Assembly (NCBI GenBank): GCA_003565815.1 | Contig: PXAS01000036.1 | Span: 1-6,851 of the forward strand | Direction of reading: 5' to 3' | Source of the DNA: PVC group bacterium | Lineage (GTDB): Bacteria; Verrucomicrobiota; Kiritimatiellia; SS1-B-03-39; UBA6053 | Length of the DNA stretch: 6,851 bases | In this document: positions 1 through 6,006 of the stretch, piece after piece | How positions within the stretch are numbered: position 1 is the first letter of the stretch | Layout of the letters: the number at the start of each line of letters is the position of its first letter | Made by a program: the position numbers and the translations under genes | The notes under the pieces: model-generated | The model's input: only the letters and a program-made list of their open reading frames with translations | What the model was told of the DNA's origin: nothing | The model's database searches: none

Positions 1-106
1 TTGCAAAAAATGAGATGATTGAAAAAGCAAAACTTTGAGAACCGCAAAATCGAAATTAAAGGATTAGGATTAAAGTTAAGGGAACAATCATAACGATGAG
101 AAATAA
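1..106 (+). other. Tail of an upstream cassette, no confident gene
   Basis: This stretch precedes the first recombination-like site and should be the 3' end of a preceding cassette. One frame is open from the window edge to a TGA at 36-38 (ending ...EMIEKAKL). Another is open from 19 to a TAA at 91-93 (ending ...GLGLKLREQS). The second stop lies 13 bases before the boundary C at 107. In the complete cassettes the gene stops just before the boundary, so the second frame may be the true C-terminus and the CTT-TGA at 33-38 may be a one-base frameshift. The fragment is too short to name a product. Confidence 0.3.
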
Positions 107-252
107 CTTGGGCTAACAGCGGTTTGCAACAATGGCGGGGCTTTGGAGTTGAAACGAGGGGTTTAGGAATATTTATTAACTTTGAGAAGTAAAACGAAAG
201 TGAATTGCTATTTTGCCCGCCACTGTAGCAAGCCACGAGACGTTGTATGCAA
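107..252 (+). repeat. attC-like recombination site 1
   Basis: An imperfect palindrome joins the upstream cassette to cassette 1. AAC is at 115-117 and GTT at 242-244. The outer stem is 121-127 with 228-234 (one G.T pair). The middle stem is 129-131 with 224-226. The inner stem is TGGCGGG 133-139 with CCCGCCA 216-222. An A.C mismatch (132/223) abuts the inner stem. If G119 pairs with C236 across a C.A mismatch, one base is unpaired on the left and five (GAGAC) on the right. The C at 107 and the A at 252 are the position-11 bases of the two abutting cassette ends. The central loop holds a TAnnTTTG element. Confidence 0.8.
177..184 (+). promoter_or_regulatory. Candidate Bacteroidota -7 element in the loop of site 1
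   Basis: TAACTTTG matches the Bacteroidota -7 consensus TAnnTTTG. It lies in the loop of site 1, about 97 bases before the first precursor gene. The nearest upstream TTG (149-151) is 25 bases away, longer than the usual 19-21, so the -33 box is weak. A transcript starting here would contain only the right arm of the palindrome. Confidence 0.35.
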
Positions 253-280
253 GCTTAAAAAAACTAACAATATGAATAAT

Positions 281-481
281 ATGAAGAATCCAATTTTAAC
301 ATTTAAAGGAACTAAGCAAATGACAATTAAAGACACAAATGTAAACTTTGACATTCGTTTAGGGCTTAGATTAACTAGTGACAAAAAAGTTTTAATTGAG
401 ACTGACAAGGATTTAAAAAAACACTGTGCGACTTTGATAACAGAGACTAGAGAAGCTGTTGATAGTTCAGAAAACGCTTAA
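281..481 (+). CDS. Putative graspetide precursor peptide A
   Basis: This encodes a 66-residue peptide starting MKNPIL, the same opening as the next gene. An ATG three codons upstream (272) is an alternative start. The frame is open further upstream, but that part reads through site 1 and is unlikely to be translated. The C-terminus (residues 51-66) is TLITETREAVDSSENA. It matches precursor B in the pattern T-L-I-T-x-T-R-E-A-x-D-x-S-E. Threonine or serine next to glutamate or aspartate is what graspetide ligases join into omega-ester or amide rings, so this is the likely core and the N-terminal part the leader. The ligase gene lies just downstream. The precursor role is inferred from size, duplication, core composition and neighbour; I do not recognise a named family. 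Confidence 0.65.
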   Translation: MKNPILTFKGTKQMTIKDTNVNFDIRLGLRLTSDKKVLIETDKDLKKHCATLITETREAVDSSENA

Positions 482-492
482 ATAAAAATAGT

Positions 493-684
493 ATGAAGAA
501 TCCAATTCTAGCCTTCAGAAAAACAAACAACACCCAAGTAAATTTATTAGTCAATCTTGGTAAATATGATATTATAAAAGGAATAAACAGTAATTCAGTT
601 AATGAATTAAAAAATAATAAAGAATTTTCTTCAACTCTTATCACAAAAACGAGAGAAGCGGCTGATATGTCAGAATCATCATAA
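493..684 (+). CDS. Putative graspetide precursor peptide B
   Basis: This is a 63-residue paralogue of precursor A, beginning 11 bases after its stop. Both start MKNPIL(T/A)F and both end in the same acidic, Thr/Ser-rich block, here TLITKTREAADMSESS at residues 48-63. The middle regions differ, so the leader start and the core are the conserved parts, as expected when one ligase recognises and modifies both. The stop TAA (682-684) is two bases before the ligase ATG, suggesting translational coupling. There is no double-glycine cleavage motif and no signal peptide, so export or leader removal is not evident. Confidence 0.65.
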   Translation: MKNPILAFRKTNNTQVNLLVNLGKYDIIKGINSNSVNELKNNKEFSSTLITKTREAADMSESS

Positions 685-686
685 CA

Positions 687-1628
687 ATGAAAGTAAAAAC
701 GTTATTTATAACTAATAGAGATGATATAAGTATCGAATACTTAATTTCTAAGTTGAGAAATTTTAATTCAGACTATTTAAGAATCAATTCAGATGACCTC
801 AATAAAATTAATTTTGAGATAAATCCAAACGGCTCTTATGTTTGTCATATTTCAAATGAAACTTTTGAACTTGATTCAGTCAAAACTGTATTTTTTAGAA
901 GGATACCAAGCAAATTTGAAAATTTCGAGAATGATATTGACGCACCTTATTTGAATAATGAAAGAAAACATTTTTTAGAAGGTGTTTTTTTATCATTAAG
1001 TCAAGCGAAGTGGATTAACCCAATGTTTGCGACTCAAATTGCTGAGAGAAAAATACTCCAACTTAGATTAGCAAAACAATTTGGTCTTATTATCCCCAAA
1101 ACAATAGTTACTAATAACTCAATAAAGGCGGATGAGTTTTTAAAAAGTAATGAATCTTCTATTATAAAACCAGTTTCAAATGGTCTACAAGTTTTAACAG
1201 ACAAAACATATTCAATTTACACAAGCGAAATTGAATCTACCTTCTTCGAAAATTATGAAAAAGAAATTACTTTTGAGACCCCAGTTCTTTTACAAGAGAA
1301 GCTTCAAAATAAATTTGACATAAGAGTAATCATTATTGGAGAGACCATTTTTTCAGTAGCAATAAATAAACTTGATAAAAATGAAGTTGACTGGAGAAAA
1401 CCAGAAATTGAAAAGGAATATAGTCTAATTCAATTACCAAAGAGTTTAGAACAAAACTTGATTTTATATCACAAGCACCTGAATCTTGTTTATTCAGCAA
1501 TAGATTTAATTCAAACTGTAGACAACCAGTTTGTTTTCTTGGAAATAAATCCTGTTGGTGAGTGGGTTTGGCTTGAAAATGAGTTAGGGTTAAGTATTTC
1601 TAATAGTCTAATTAATGAGACGTTATGA
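687..1628 (+). CDS. ATP-grasp peptide maturase, MvdC/MvdD-like (graspetide synthetase)
   Basis: This 313-residue protein of about the usual family length has the hallmarks of microviridin-type ATP-grasp ligases. These enzymes use ATP to phosphorylate Asp/Glu side chains of a precursor and join them to Thr/Ser or Lys. Visible motifs are WINP (109-112), an RKILQLRLAKQFGLIIPKT helix-strand region (121-139), IIKP with K161 (ATP-binding), LLQE (201-204), DIRV with R213, VDWR (234-237), and EINP (286-289), whose E286 and N288 should bind Mg2+. GEWVWLE follows at 291-297. The N-terminal pre-ATP-grasp domain occupies about 1-110. The gene follows precursor B by two bases and overlaps the membrane-protein gene by four (ATGA). 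It should be cytoplasmic. The family call is firm; the product and its biological role are not known. Confidence 0.88.
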   Translation: MKVKTLFITNRDDISIEYLISKLRNFNSDYLRINSDDLNKINFEINPNGSYVCHISNETFELDSVKTVFFRRIPSKFENFENDIDAPYLNNERKHFLEGVFLSLSQAKWINPMFATQIAERKILQLRLAKQFGLIIPKTIVTNNSIKADEFLKSNESSIIKPVSNGLQVLTDKTYSIYTSEIESTFFENYEKEITFETPVLLQEKLQNKFDIRVIIIGETIFSVAINKLDKNEVDWRKPEIEKEYSLIQLPKSLEQNLILYHKHLNLVYSAIDLIQTVDNQFVFLEINPVGEWVWLENELGLSISNSLINETL

Positions 1629-2485
1629 GTGAATTTGAAAAATATATACCTCCATTAGTCGAGCCTGAAATGAACCCTAAAAAATGGTTTAGCGGTTTTA
1701 AGTCCTTTTTTTCTACTTTATATCACGGCATCATACCACATAAAAACCCAAAAGAAGCTGAATTAAAATTATATGAAAGCAATCTTGAGGGTATTCCAGA
1801 TAAAGAGCTAAATACTTTTTATCAAATAGCTGTTAGTATGTATGATGATTCAAGAGATTCAATTAAATCCATTGAAGAAAAGTCTTTCAAATTACTAACT
1901 TATATCTCTGCACTCTCAGCTATTTTATTCTTCTTTCTCAGTAAAGAAATCAATACCCTTGTAACTATTTTGATAATAGTTTCGCTAACGTTACTTGTTA
2001 TTGCAATGGTAATTTCTCTCCGTTGTGTGGGCTTAAAAATTCAACAAGCAATATTTATAAAAACTGCTTTTGATTTCGATAACAAAGTTGAGCCTAAAAA
2101 AGAAAGACACATAATTGCTGAATTAATGAATTTTGCGGTATTCAATAGAAACGTAGCCAATAATACCGCAGACATTCTCAAAGCTGCTAGACATTTTTTG
2201 TCACTAGGTATCGTATTTACTGTTTTTAGTCTGATGCTATTTTTTACCGCAAACAATACAGATGAAAAAATTAACAAAGTGAGCGTGTCTTTTGATGACC
2301 AATCAATAATGGTAGAACATATAAAAATACTTGAAAAACAATCTATTGAACTCGAAAAATTGAACACACTTATTGACAACTTAAATAATATTGAAACTGA
2401 AAAAAAAGACAAAATAGATTCGTTAATTACTGAAATAAAAAGCCTGCATACAACACGAGGCTATAAGCAAGCGGGCGGACAGTGA
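1625..2485 (+). CDS. Three-helix membrane protein with C-terminal coiled coil, SLATT/PycTM-like topology
   Basis: This 286-residue protein is coupled to the ligase by an ATGA overlap. It has hydrophobic helices at about 89-106, 111-133 and 190-208, with a helical stretch between the second and third. A charged tail at about 225-274 is rich in Leu, Ile, Glu and Lys and is probably a coiled coil. The layout, with a helix (IEEKSFKLL) leading into a close pair of TM segments, resembles SLATT and Pycsar TM effectors, but I see no diagnostic motif. It could be an effector, an immunity protein or an export factor for the modified peptides. The last 13-14 residues (...TTRGYKQAGGQ) are encoded past the cassette boundary, in the left arm of site 2. 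That tail is unlikely to be functionally constrained. Confidence 0.6.
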   Translation: MSEFEKYIPPLVEPEMNPKKWFSGFKSFFSTLYHGIIPHKNPKEAELKLYESNLEGIPDKELNTFYQIAVSMYDDSRDSIKSIEEKSFKLLTYISALSAILFFFLSKEINTLVTILIIVSLTLLVIAMVISLRCVGLKIQQAIFIKTAFDFDNKVEPKKERHIIAELMNFAVFNRNVANNTADILKAARHFLSLGIVFTVFSLMLFFTANNTDEKINKVSVSFDDQSIMVEHIKILEKQSIELEKLNTLIDNLNNIETEKKDKIDSLITEIKSLHTTRGYKQAGGQ

Positions 2486-2583
2486 GTTACGATAGGTTTG
2501 GGCATTTTAGCTACATTTGTTCGGTCGGGAAGATCGGAGCTTTTAAAGCCCGCCTGCTCATAGCCCGAAACCGTTGTGCAAAA
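2444..2583 (+). repeat. attC-like recombination site 2
   Basis: AAC is at 2452-2454 and GTT at 2573-2575. Stems are GGCTAT 2459-2464 with ATAGCC 2560-2565, AGCA 2466-2469 with TGCT 2555-2558, and GCGGGC 2471-2476 with GCCCGC 2548-2553. A.C mismatches at 2470/2554 and 2465/2559 flank the middle stem. A2458 is extrahelical inside an outer CG/CG pair (2456-2457 with 2566-2567). One base is unpaired on the left and five (AAACC) on the right. The sequence differs strongly from the other sites while the geometry is kept. The end of the upstream membrane-protein gene runs into the left arm, to 2485. Confidence 0.8.
2493..2519 (+). promoter_or_regulatory. Two candidate -7 elements in the loop of site 2
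   Basis: TAGGTTTG (2493-2500) and TACATTTG (2512-2519) both match TAnnTTTG and lie in the loop, 80-100 bases before the HEPN-like gene. Neither has a convincing TTG/TTTG box 19-21 bases upstream. The evidence is the match, the position and the recurrence in the other sites. Confidence 0.3.
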
Positions 2584-2597
2584 TGTAAATAAAACCT

Positions 2598-3821
2598 ATG
2601 ACAGTAAAAGAAAGGTATCCAAAAGTAGAGATTGAAGAACTCGAAGAAAACAGGGTTCATGTAAAGAATCTTTGGAATGATGATAGCTTTTTTCTCCGAT
2701 TTAAAAATGATGTAGACCTAGGGTTTCTAGACAATCTCCATTTCCCAGAGGAGTTGATGGCTACATACTCCCTTGAAAATGGTCTTTTAGAAGTTTTTGC
2801 CTTTCCTTTAGAACCAGATGATGAAGTTGTCCAAAGGAGCTTCACTTTTAATTTTAAAGGAAAGCCTTACTCATGTTATTGGGCTAATCCAACACCAGAA
2901 TTTGAGAAAATAGCTTCAGCTTTTAGGGAGGACAAAGAAGAAAGTAAAACGTCTTATAGAAACCTCCGACAATTTCGTGATTTTTACAGAAAAGAAGACT
3001 TACCAGAATTCATCACTAAGTATTTCGAAGAAAAGCAACCATTTAACTTCTTTGTGAAAGGAGATTTTAGAGCAATAAAAAATGAAATTATTTCATTTTG
3101 CCGCCACCTCAATTTCTACATGACATACTTTGACAGAGAAACTCCTGCTATTCAAATATTTCAAAAAAGCTATAAGAAGGAAAATTTTTCACTGCCCTGT
3201 TTTTCGTTGTTTGATACCTTCCCTGAAACAATTAATGGTGTCGAGATAGACGACATATTATTGGAGATTATAACAGTAGCAAATAATTCTACCGACAATC
3301 GACTTAGTTTCATCTTTTACTATCAAATTCTAGAGTACGCTTCTTATTACTTTCTCAAGTCTGACATTCAATATAAATTGAATACTCTTCTAAAGAAACC
3401 GGATATATCTCACAACGCTGAAGAGTACAGTAAGACAATTATTGAGGAGTTTAAAAATCACTTTAAGGCAAATGATGATAAGGCAAAGCTTGATATGCTT
3501 ATCACGGAGCATATTAAGCTAAAGGATTTAAAAATTGAATTGGAGAACAATATAGAGTATTTCAGTAAACCCATCGATTTTGAAGGAGGTTTCAAGTTAG
3601 ACCCAATCATGAAAAATGAAATAGAGGGAATTAATCAATTGCCTGAAAACACTATAAGGACTATAAAAGAGAACATTGTAAATATTAGGAACAGCTTAGT
3701 TCATTTAAGAGAATCTCGTGAAAACAAAGTAATCTTGCCGACTCCGAAAAATGACAATTTACTGACCCCTTATCTTTATGTGCTAAGACGTATTGCTGAA
3801 AAAATAATTATTGAAAGATAA
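2598..3821 (+). CDS. HEPN-like domain protein, putative RNase of a defence or toxin system
   Basis: This is a 407-residue soluble protein. The N-terminal third (about 1-110) is beta-rich and aromatic and I do not recognise it. The C-terminal half is helical. It contains FIFYYQILEYASYYFL (about 237-252), like the first long helix of many HEPN domains, and IRNSLVHLRE, in which R364-N365-x3-H369 fits the HEPN catalytic motif Rx4-6H with the typical Asn after Arg. Many HEPN proteins are metal-independent RNases in abortive infection, toxin-antitoxin or ApeA-like single-gene defence; others are inactive. No antitoxin gene accompanies it in the cassette, which favours a self-contained, trigger-activated protein. 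The ATG at 2598 fits the usual distance from the left boundary. The domain call is moderately sure and the anti-phage role is inferred. Confidence 0.6.
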   Translation: MTVKERYPKVEIEELEENRVHVKNLWNDDSFFLRFKNDVDLGFLDNLHFPEELMATYSLENGLLEVFAFPLEPDDEVVQRSFTFNFKGKPYSCYWANPTPEFEKIASAFREDKEESKTSYRNLRQFRDFYRKEDLPEFITKYFEEKQPFNFFVKGDFRAIKNEIISFCRHLNFYMTYFDRETPAIQIFQKSYKKENFSLPCFSLFDTFPETINGVEIDDILLEIITVANNSTDNRLSFIFYYQILEYASYYFLKSDIQYKLNTLLKKPDISHNAEEYSKTIIEEFKNHFKANDDKAKLDMLITEHIKLKDLKIELENNIEYFSKPIDFEGGFKLDPIMKNEIEGINQLPENTIRTIKENIVNIRNSLVHLRESRENKVILPTPKNDNLLTPYLYVLRRIAEKIIIER

Positions 3822-3825
3822 AACA

Positions 3826-3967
3826 CTTTGCACAACAGCACCTAAGAAAACATGGGGCGGGCAGTGGTTTTCGCAAGTTTCGTTCTTCGTGGCTATCTTT
3901 GTCACAGGCGGACAGGTAATTGCTCCGAAATGCCCCACGTTTCTTAGCTGCAAAACGTTACCACACA
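3826..3967 (+). repeat. attC-like recombination site 3
   Basis: AAC is at 3834-3836 and GTT at 3957-3959. Stems are GCA 3838-3840 with TGC 3949-3951, CTAAGAAA 3842-3849 with TTTCTTAG 3940-3947, and TGGGGC 3853-3858 with GCCCCA 3932-3937. C3851 pairs with G3939, leaving A3850 extrahelical. A3852.C3938 is the A.C mismatch beside the inner stem. One base is unpaired on the left (3837) and five on the right (AAAAC). It is the trailing site of cassette 2 and abuts cassette 3. Confidence 0.8.
3894..3901 (+). promoter_or_regulatory. Candidate -7 element in the loop of site 3
   Basis: TATCTTTG matches TAnnTTTG. A partial -33 box, TTTC (3869-3872), lies 21 bases upstream, one mismatch from TTTG. The element is about 80 bases before the lipoprotein start and on the correct strand to transcribe cassette 3. 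Confidence 0.4.
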
Positions 3968-3982
3968 TTTAAAACGAAAATT

Positions 3983-4942
3983 TTGCATAAAATTTACATT
4001 TCGATATTATTAATATTCTTGGCGTTTGGTTGCGATAAAAAAAGAGATTATCCAACTGATTTAAAACCGAAATACTCAGACTTTGAAAATGACAGAGAAC
4101 AACGAAACCTTTTTGGAAAAGTAAAAGAAGTGGAATGGTATAAAACCGTATATCAGAACGACAAAAAAGACGGAAAGCGAATTTTAAACCTTAAAGAAGA
4201 ATTTACCGAATTTGGTAGTATTAAGGAGAATTCGAATTACGACAATAGTGGCGAATTAATCCAAAACGATGTTTACGAATATGATGAAAATGATTTTTTG
4301 CAAAAAATAATTTCAACAAACAAGCGTACTCAAAATAGCTATGTAATGGCTGTTTATCACGATACTATCAACAAAACAAGTAAGAGAAAAGTCGTTGTCA
4401 ATGATAGCGTAAATCACGAAGTTATAGTTTTTTATAATGATAAGGATTACGTCATCAAACAAATTGCGATCGAACAAAATGACACAACAATTGTGGAACA
4501 CAAATATAAATTCAATGAAGCTGACAAATTAGTTCTAGAAAGACAGAACGATATTGAGAGCAACAAACCTATTGTAACTAATAAATACTCATATGATGAA
4601 AATGGAAACCTTATTCACTCATCGTACAAAACGGAATGGATTGAATTGATAACCGAAAAGAAATGGGAAAACGAGCGGATTTCAAAGCAAACCGAATATA
4701 CTATTTCAGCCGATTCAATAAAGCATCTTGACCAAGTAACGGAATTTGACGGATTATACAACCAAATCAACTCCAAAATTTACGAGAATTCAGAGCTAAA
4801 TCGTGAATTAAAGTATGAATATGAGTTTGATAAAAACGGGAATTGGATTAAAAGAGAAGTTTCAATGAAAGAACATTATGCAAAATCGAAAGAATTCAAG
4901 CCTATTTATTTAGAAACGAGAAAAATAACATATTGGAAATAA
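3983..4942 (+). CDS. Lipoprotein with YD-type repeats, function unknown
   Basis: From a TTG start at 3983 this encodes 319 residues. They begin with a short lysine-containing segment and a hydrophobic stretch (IYISILLIFLAFG), with C17 as the probable lipidated cysteine, then DKK. The lipobox AFGC is slightly unusual. The frame is open back to 3920, but that part lies in site 3. There is no in-frame ATG near the signal, so TTG at 26 bases from the boundary is the best start. The mature protein is charged and repetitive, with YDNSGEL, YDENDFL, YDENGNL and FDKNGNW segments spaced like degenerate Rhs/YD repeats seen in many Bacteroidota surface lipoproteins. It is likely anchored in the outer or inner membrane facing the periplasm or exterior. 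No enzyme motif is visible, and any defence link rests only on its neighbours. Confidence 0.7.
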   Translation: MHKIYISILLIFLAFGCDKKRDYPTDLKPKYSDFENDREQRNLFGKVKEVEWYKTVYQNDKKDGKRILNLKEEFTEFGSIKENSNYDNSGELIQNDVYEYDENDFLQKIISTNKRTQNSYVMAVYHDTINKTSKRKVVVNDSVNHEVIVFYNDKDYVIKQIAIEQNDTTIVEHKYKFNEADKLVLERQNDIESNKPIVTNKYSYDENGNLIHSSYKTEWIELITEKKWENERISKQTEYTISADSIKHLDQVTEFDGLYNQINSKIYENSELNRELKYEYEFDKNGNWIKREVSMKEHYAKSKEFKPIYLETRKITYWK

Positions 4943-4945
4943 AAA

Positions 4946-5088
4946 CGTGTGGTAACAGCGCATAACAAAAATGGCGAATTTATTGCTGAAACGAGAGTTT
5001 TGTGTACTTTTAGAAAGTAAAAAGTTTAACCGAAAAACTTGCGCATTTTAGCTCGCCACTTTCGTTATGCGCGGGACGTTAGGCAACA
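4946..5088 (+). repeat. attC-like recombination site 4
   Basis: AAC is at 4954-4956 and GTT at 5078-5080. The outer stem is a perfect 9-bp GCGCATAAC 4958-4966 with GTTATGCGC 5064-5072. AAA 4968-4970 pairs with TTT 5060-5062, flanked by A.C mismatches 4967/5063 and 4971/5059. The inner stem is TGGCGA 4972-4977 with TCGCCA 5053-5058. One base is unpaired on the left (4957) and five (GGGAC) on the right. The loop holds a promoter-like element and a small hairpin (AAGTTT 5022-5027, AAACTT 5035-5040). Both arms and much of the loop are nearly identical to site 5. Confidence 0.85.
4983..5012 (+). promoter_or_regulatory. Candidate promoter in the loop of site 4, upstream of CBASS
   Basis: TTG (4983-4985) and TACTTTTA (5005-5012, TAnnTTT followed by A) are separated by 19 bases, the expected Bacteroidota spacing. 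The promoter would start transcription about 85-95 bases before the CD-NTase start and read both CBASS genes. The small hairpin at 5022-5040 would fall in the leader. Confidence 0.45.
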
Positions 5089-5108
5089 TTTATGAAACGA
5101 CAGAACCA

Positions 5109-6005
5109 ATGGCCAAATACAACGAACAAACTTTAACAAATTGGACAAAGCCACCAAGTGATACTGAACAAAGTAAACTTGAGCGGTCTGAAAGAATGGT
5201 TAGAGAAGCAATAAGTTCGGATGAAACTCTTAAATCCAAAAGTACAGAAACTTTTGGTCAAGGTTCTTATGCAAATAACACAAATGTTAGACTTAATAGC
5301 GACATTGACATAAATGTTAGATATACAGGTGGATTCTATTTCAATTTGCCAACGGAAACTGAAGAAAAAGATGTTGGAATTGATTCTTTACCACCTACTG
5401 GATATTCTTACTCTGAATTTAAAAATGATGTGGAAAATGCACTTGTAGCAAAATTTGGTCGAAACGATGTAATTCGAAAAGACAAGTGCATAACTATAAT
5501 TGGAAATACGAGTAGAATTGAGACGGATGTTGTTCCAACTTGGAATTACCGCAGATATTCTAAAGATGGAAGTTATGTGCTTGGTGCTAAATTTTGGTCA
5601 GATTCTTCAAAAGCCGTTATCAACTACCCAAAGCAACATATTGAAAACGGAATCGCCAAAAACAGTAACACTTATCGAAGATTCAAAAGGTTAACACGTT
5701 TGCATAGAAAACTTCGTTATAAAATGCTCGAAGATCGTGAAACGGTAAGTGACAATATCACTTCATTTCTATTAGAATGTTTAGTTTGGAATGTTCCAAA
5801 TAGAATTATGAATAATTATGATACTTGGACTGAAAGATTAAAGCAATCAATTATCTATCTATACGAGAACACAAAAGAAGATGATAGCTGTAATGAATGG
5901 GGAGAAGTTTCGGAATTGCTTTATCTGATTCGACCGAGTAGAAAATGGTCAAGAAAGGATATTAATGAATATATGGTTCAACTTTGGAATTATTTAGAGT
6001 TTTAA
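5109..6005 (+). CDS. CD-NTase, CBASS cyclic oligonucleotide synthase
   Basis: This 298-residue nucleotidyltransferase has the polymerase-beta-like signature GQGSYANNTNVRLNSDIDINV. With the start used here, G52-S53 is the GS motif, D65 and D67 the first two metal-binding aspartates (SDID), and D140 (RIETDVVPTW) the third. Such enzymes sense phage infection and make cyclic di- or trinucleotides that switch on a partner effector. Here the partner is the Cap15-like protein encoded one base downstream. The C-terminal part is helical, ending RPSRKWSRKDINEYMVQLW. An in-frame ATG at 5067 lies in the right arm of site 4, outside the cassette, so ATG 5109, 31 bases from the boundary, is chosen. No Cap2/Cap3 accessory genes are present, so this is a type I-like CBASS. 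The clade and nucleotide product cannot be fixed by eye. Confidence 0.9.
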   Translation: MAKYNEQTLTNWTKPPSDTEQSKLERSERMVREAISSDETLKSKSTETFGQGSYANNTNVRLNSDIDINVRYTGGFYFNLPTETEEKDVGIDSLPPTGYSYSEFKNDVENALVAKFGRNDVIRKDKCITIIGNTSRIETDVVPTWNYRRYSKDGSYVLGAKFWSDSSKAVINYPKQHIENGIAKNSNTYRRFKRLTRLHRKLRYKMLEDRETVSDNITSFLLECLVWNVPNRIMNNYDTWTERLKQSIIYLYENTKEDDSCNEWGEVSELLYLIRPSRKWSRKDINEYMVQLWNYLEF

Positions 6006-6006
6006 T

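Larger units (their letters stand above)
242..2572 (+). mobile_element. Cassette 1: graspetide-type system
   Basis: This unit runs from GTT to the base before the next GTT. Its left end GTTGTATGCA (242-251) is the exact reverse complement of TGCATACAAC (2445-2454) at its right end. Position 11 is A on the left (252) and C on the right (2444), and the complement then continues for four more bases. It carries four same-strand genes with short or overlapping junctions, and its trailing site is site 2. This end-to-end match supports an excisable circular unit, but no integrase is in view. Confidence 0.7.
2573..3956 (+). mobile_element. Cassette 2: single HEPN-like gene
   Basis: The left end GTTGTGCAAA (2573-2582) is the exact reverse complement of TTTGCACAAC (3827-3836). 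Position 11 is A (2583) against C (3826), and two further bases then match. The unit holds one gene that starts 25 bases from the left edge and stops four bases before the right boundary C. Its own trailing site is site 3. Confidence 0.7.
3957..5077 (+). mobile_element. Cassette 3: single lipoprotein gene
   Basis: The left end GTTACCACAC (3957-3966) is the exact reverse complement of GTGTGGTAAC (4947-4956). Position 11 is A (3967) against C (4946), followed by three more matches. The gene stops three bases before the right boundary C. Its trailing site is site 4. Confidence 0.7.

Noticed and set aside
1..120. Open minus-strand frame through the first 120 bases
   Set aside because: It has no start codon in view, runs through the AAC box of site 1, and its composition looks like an antisense shadow.
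107..252. Palindromic sites as CRISPR repeats or simple transcription terminators
   Set aside because: There are no short regular spacers, and the units between them are 1-2 kb with genes. The stems enclose long loops and lack a T-run after the hairpin.
182..280. Open frame extending precursor A upstream from a TTG at 182
   Set aside because: It reads through the right arm of site 1 and across the cassette boundary. The MKNPIL start shared with precursor B marks the real start at 281, or 272 at most.
2041..2412. 123-codon open frame on the - strand
   Set aside because: It lies wholly inside the membrane-protein gene, in AT-rich sequence, with a Ser/Phe-rich composition typical of an antisense shadow.
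3920..3982. Longer N-terminus for the cassette 3 lipoprotein
   Set aside because: The extension lies mostly in site 3 and would put about 20 residues before the signal peptide, spoiling the lipoprotein signal.
5067..5108. Upstream in-frame ATG for the CD-NTase
   Set aside because: This ATG is part of the conserved stem arm GTTATGCGC of site 4, outside the cassette. In site 5 the same ATG leads quickly to a stop, so it is fortuitous.
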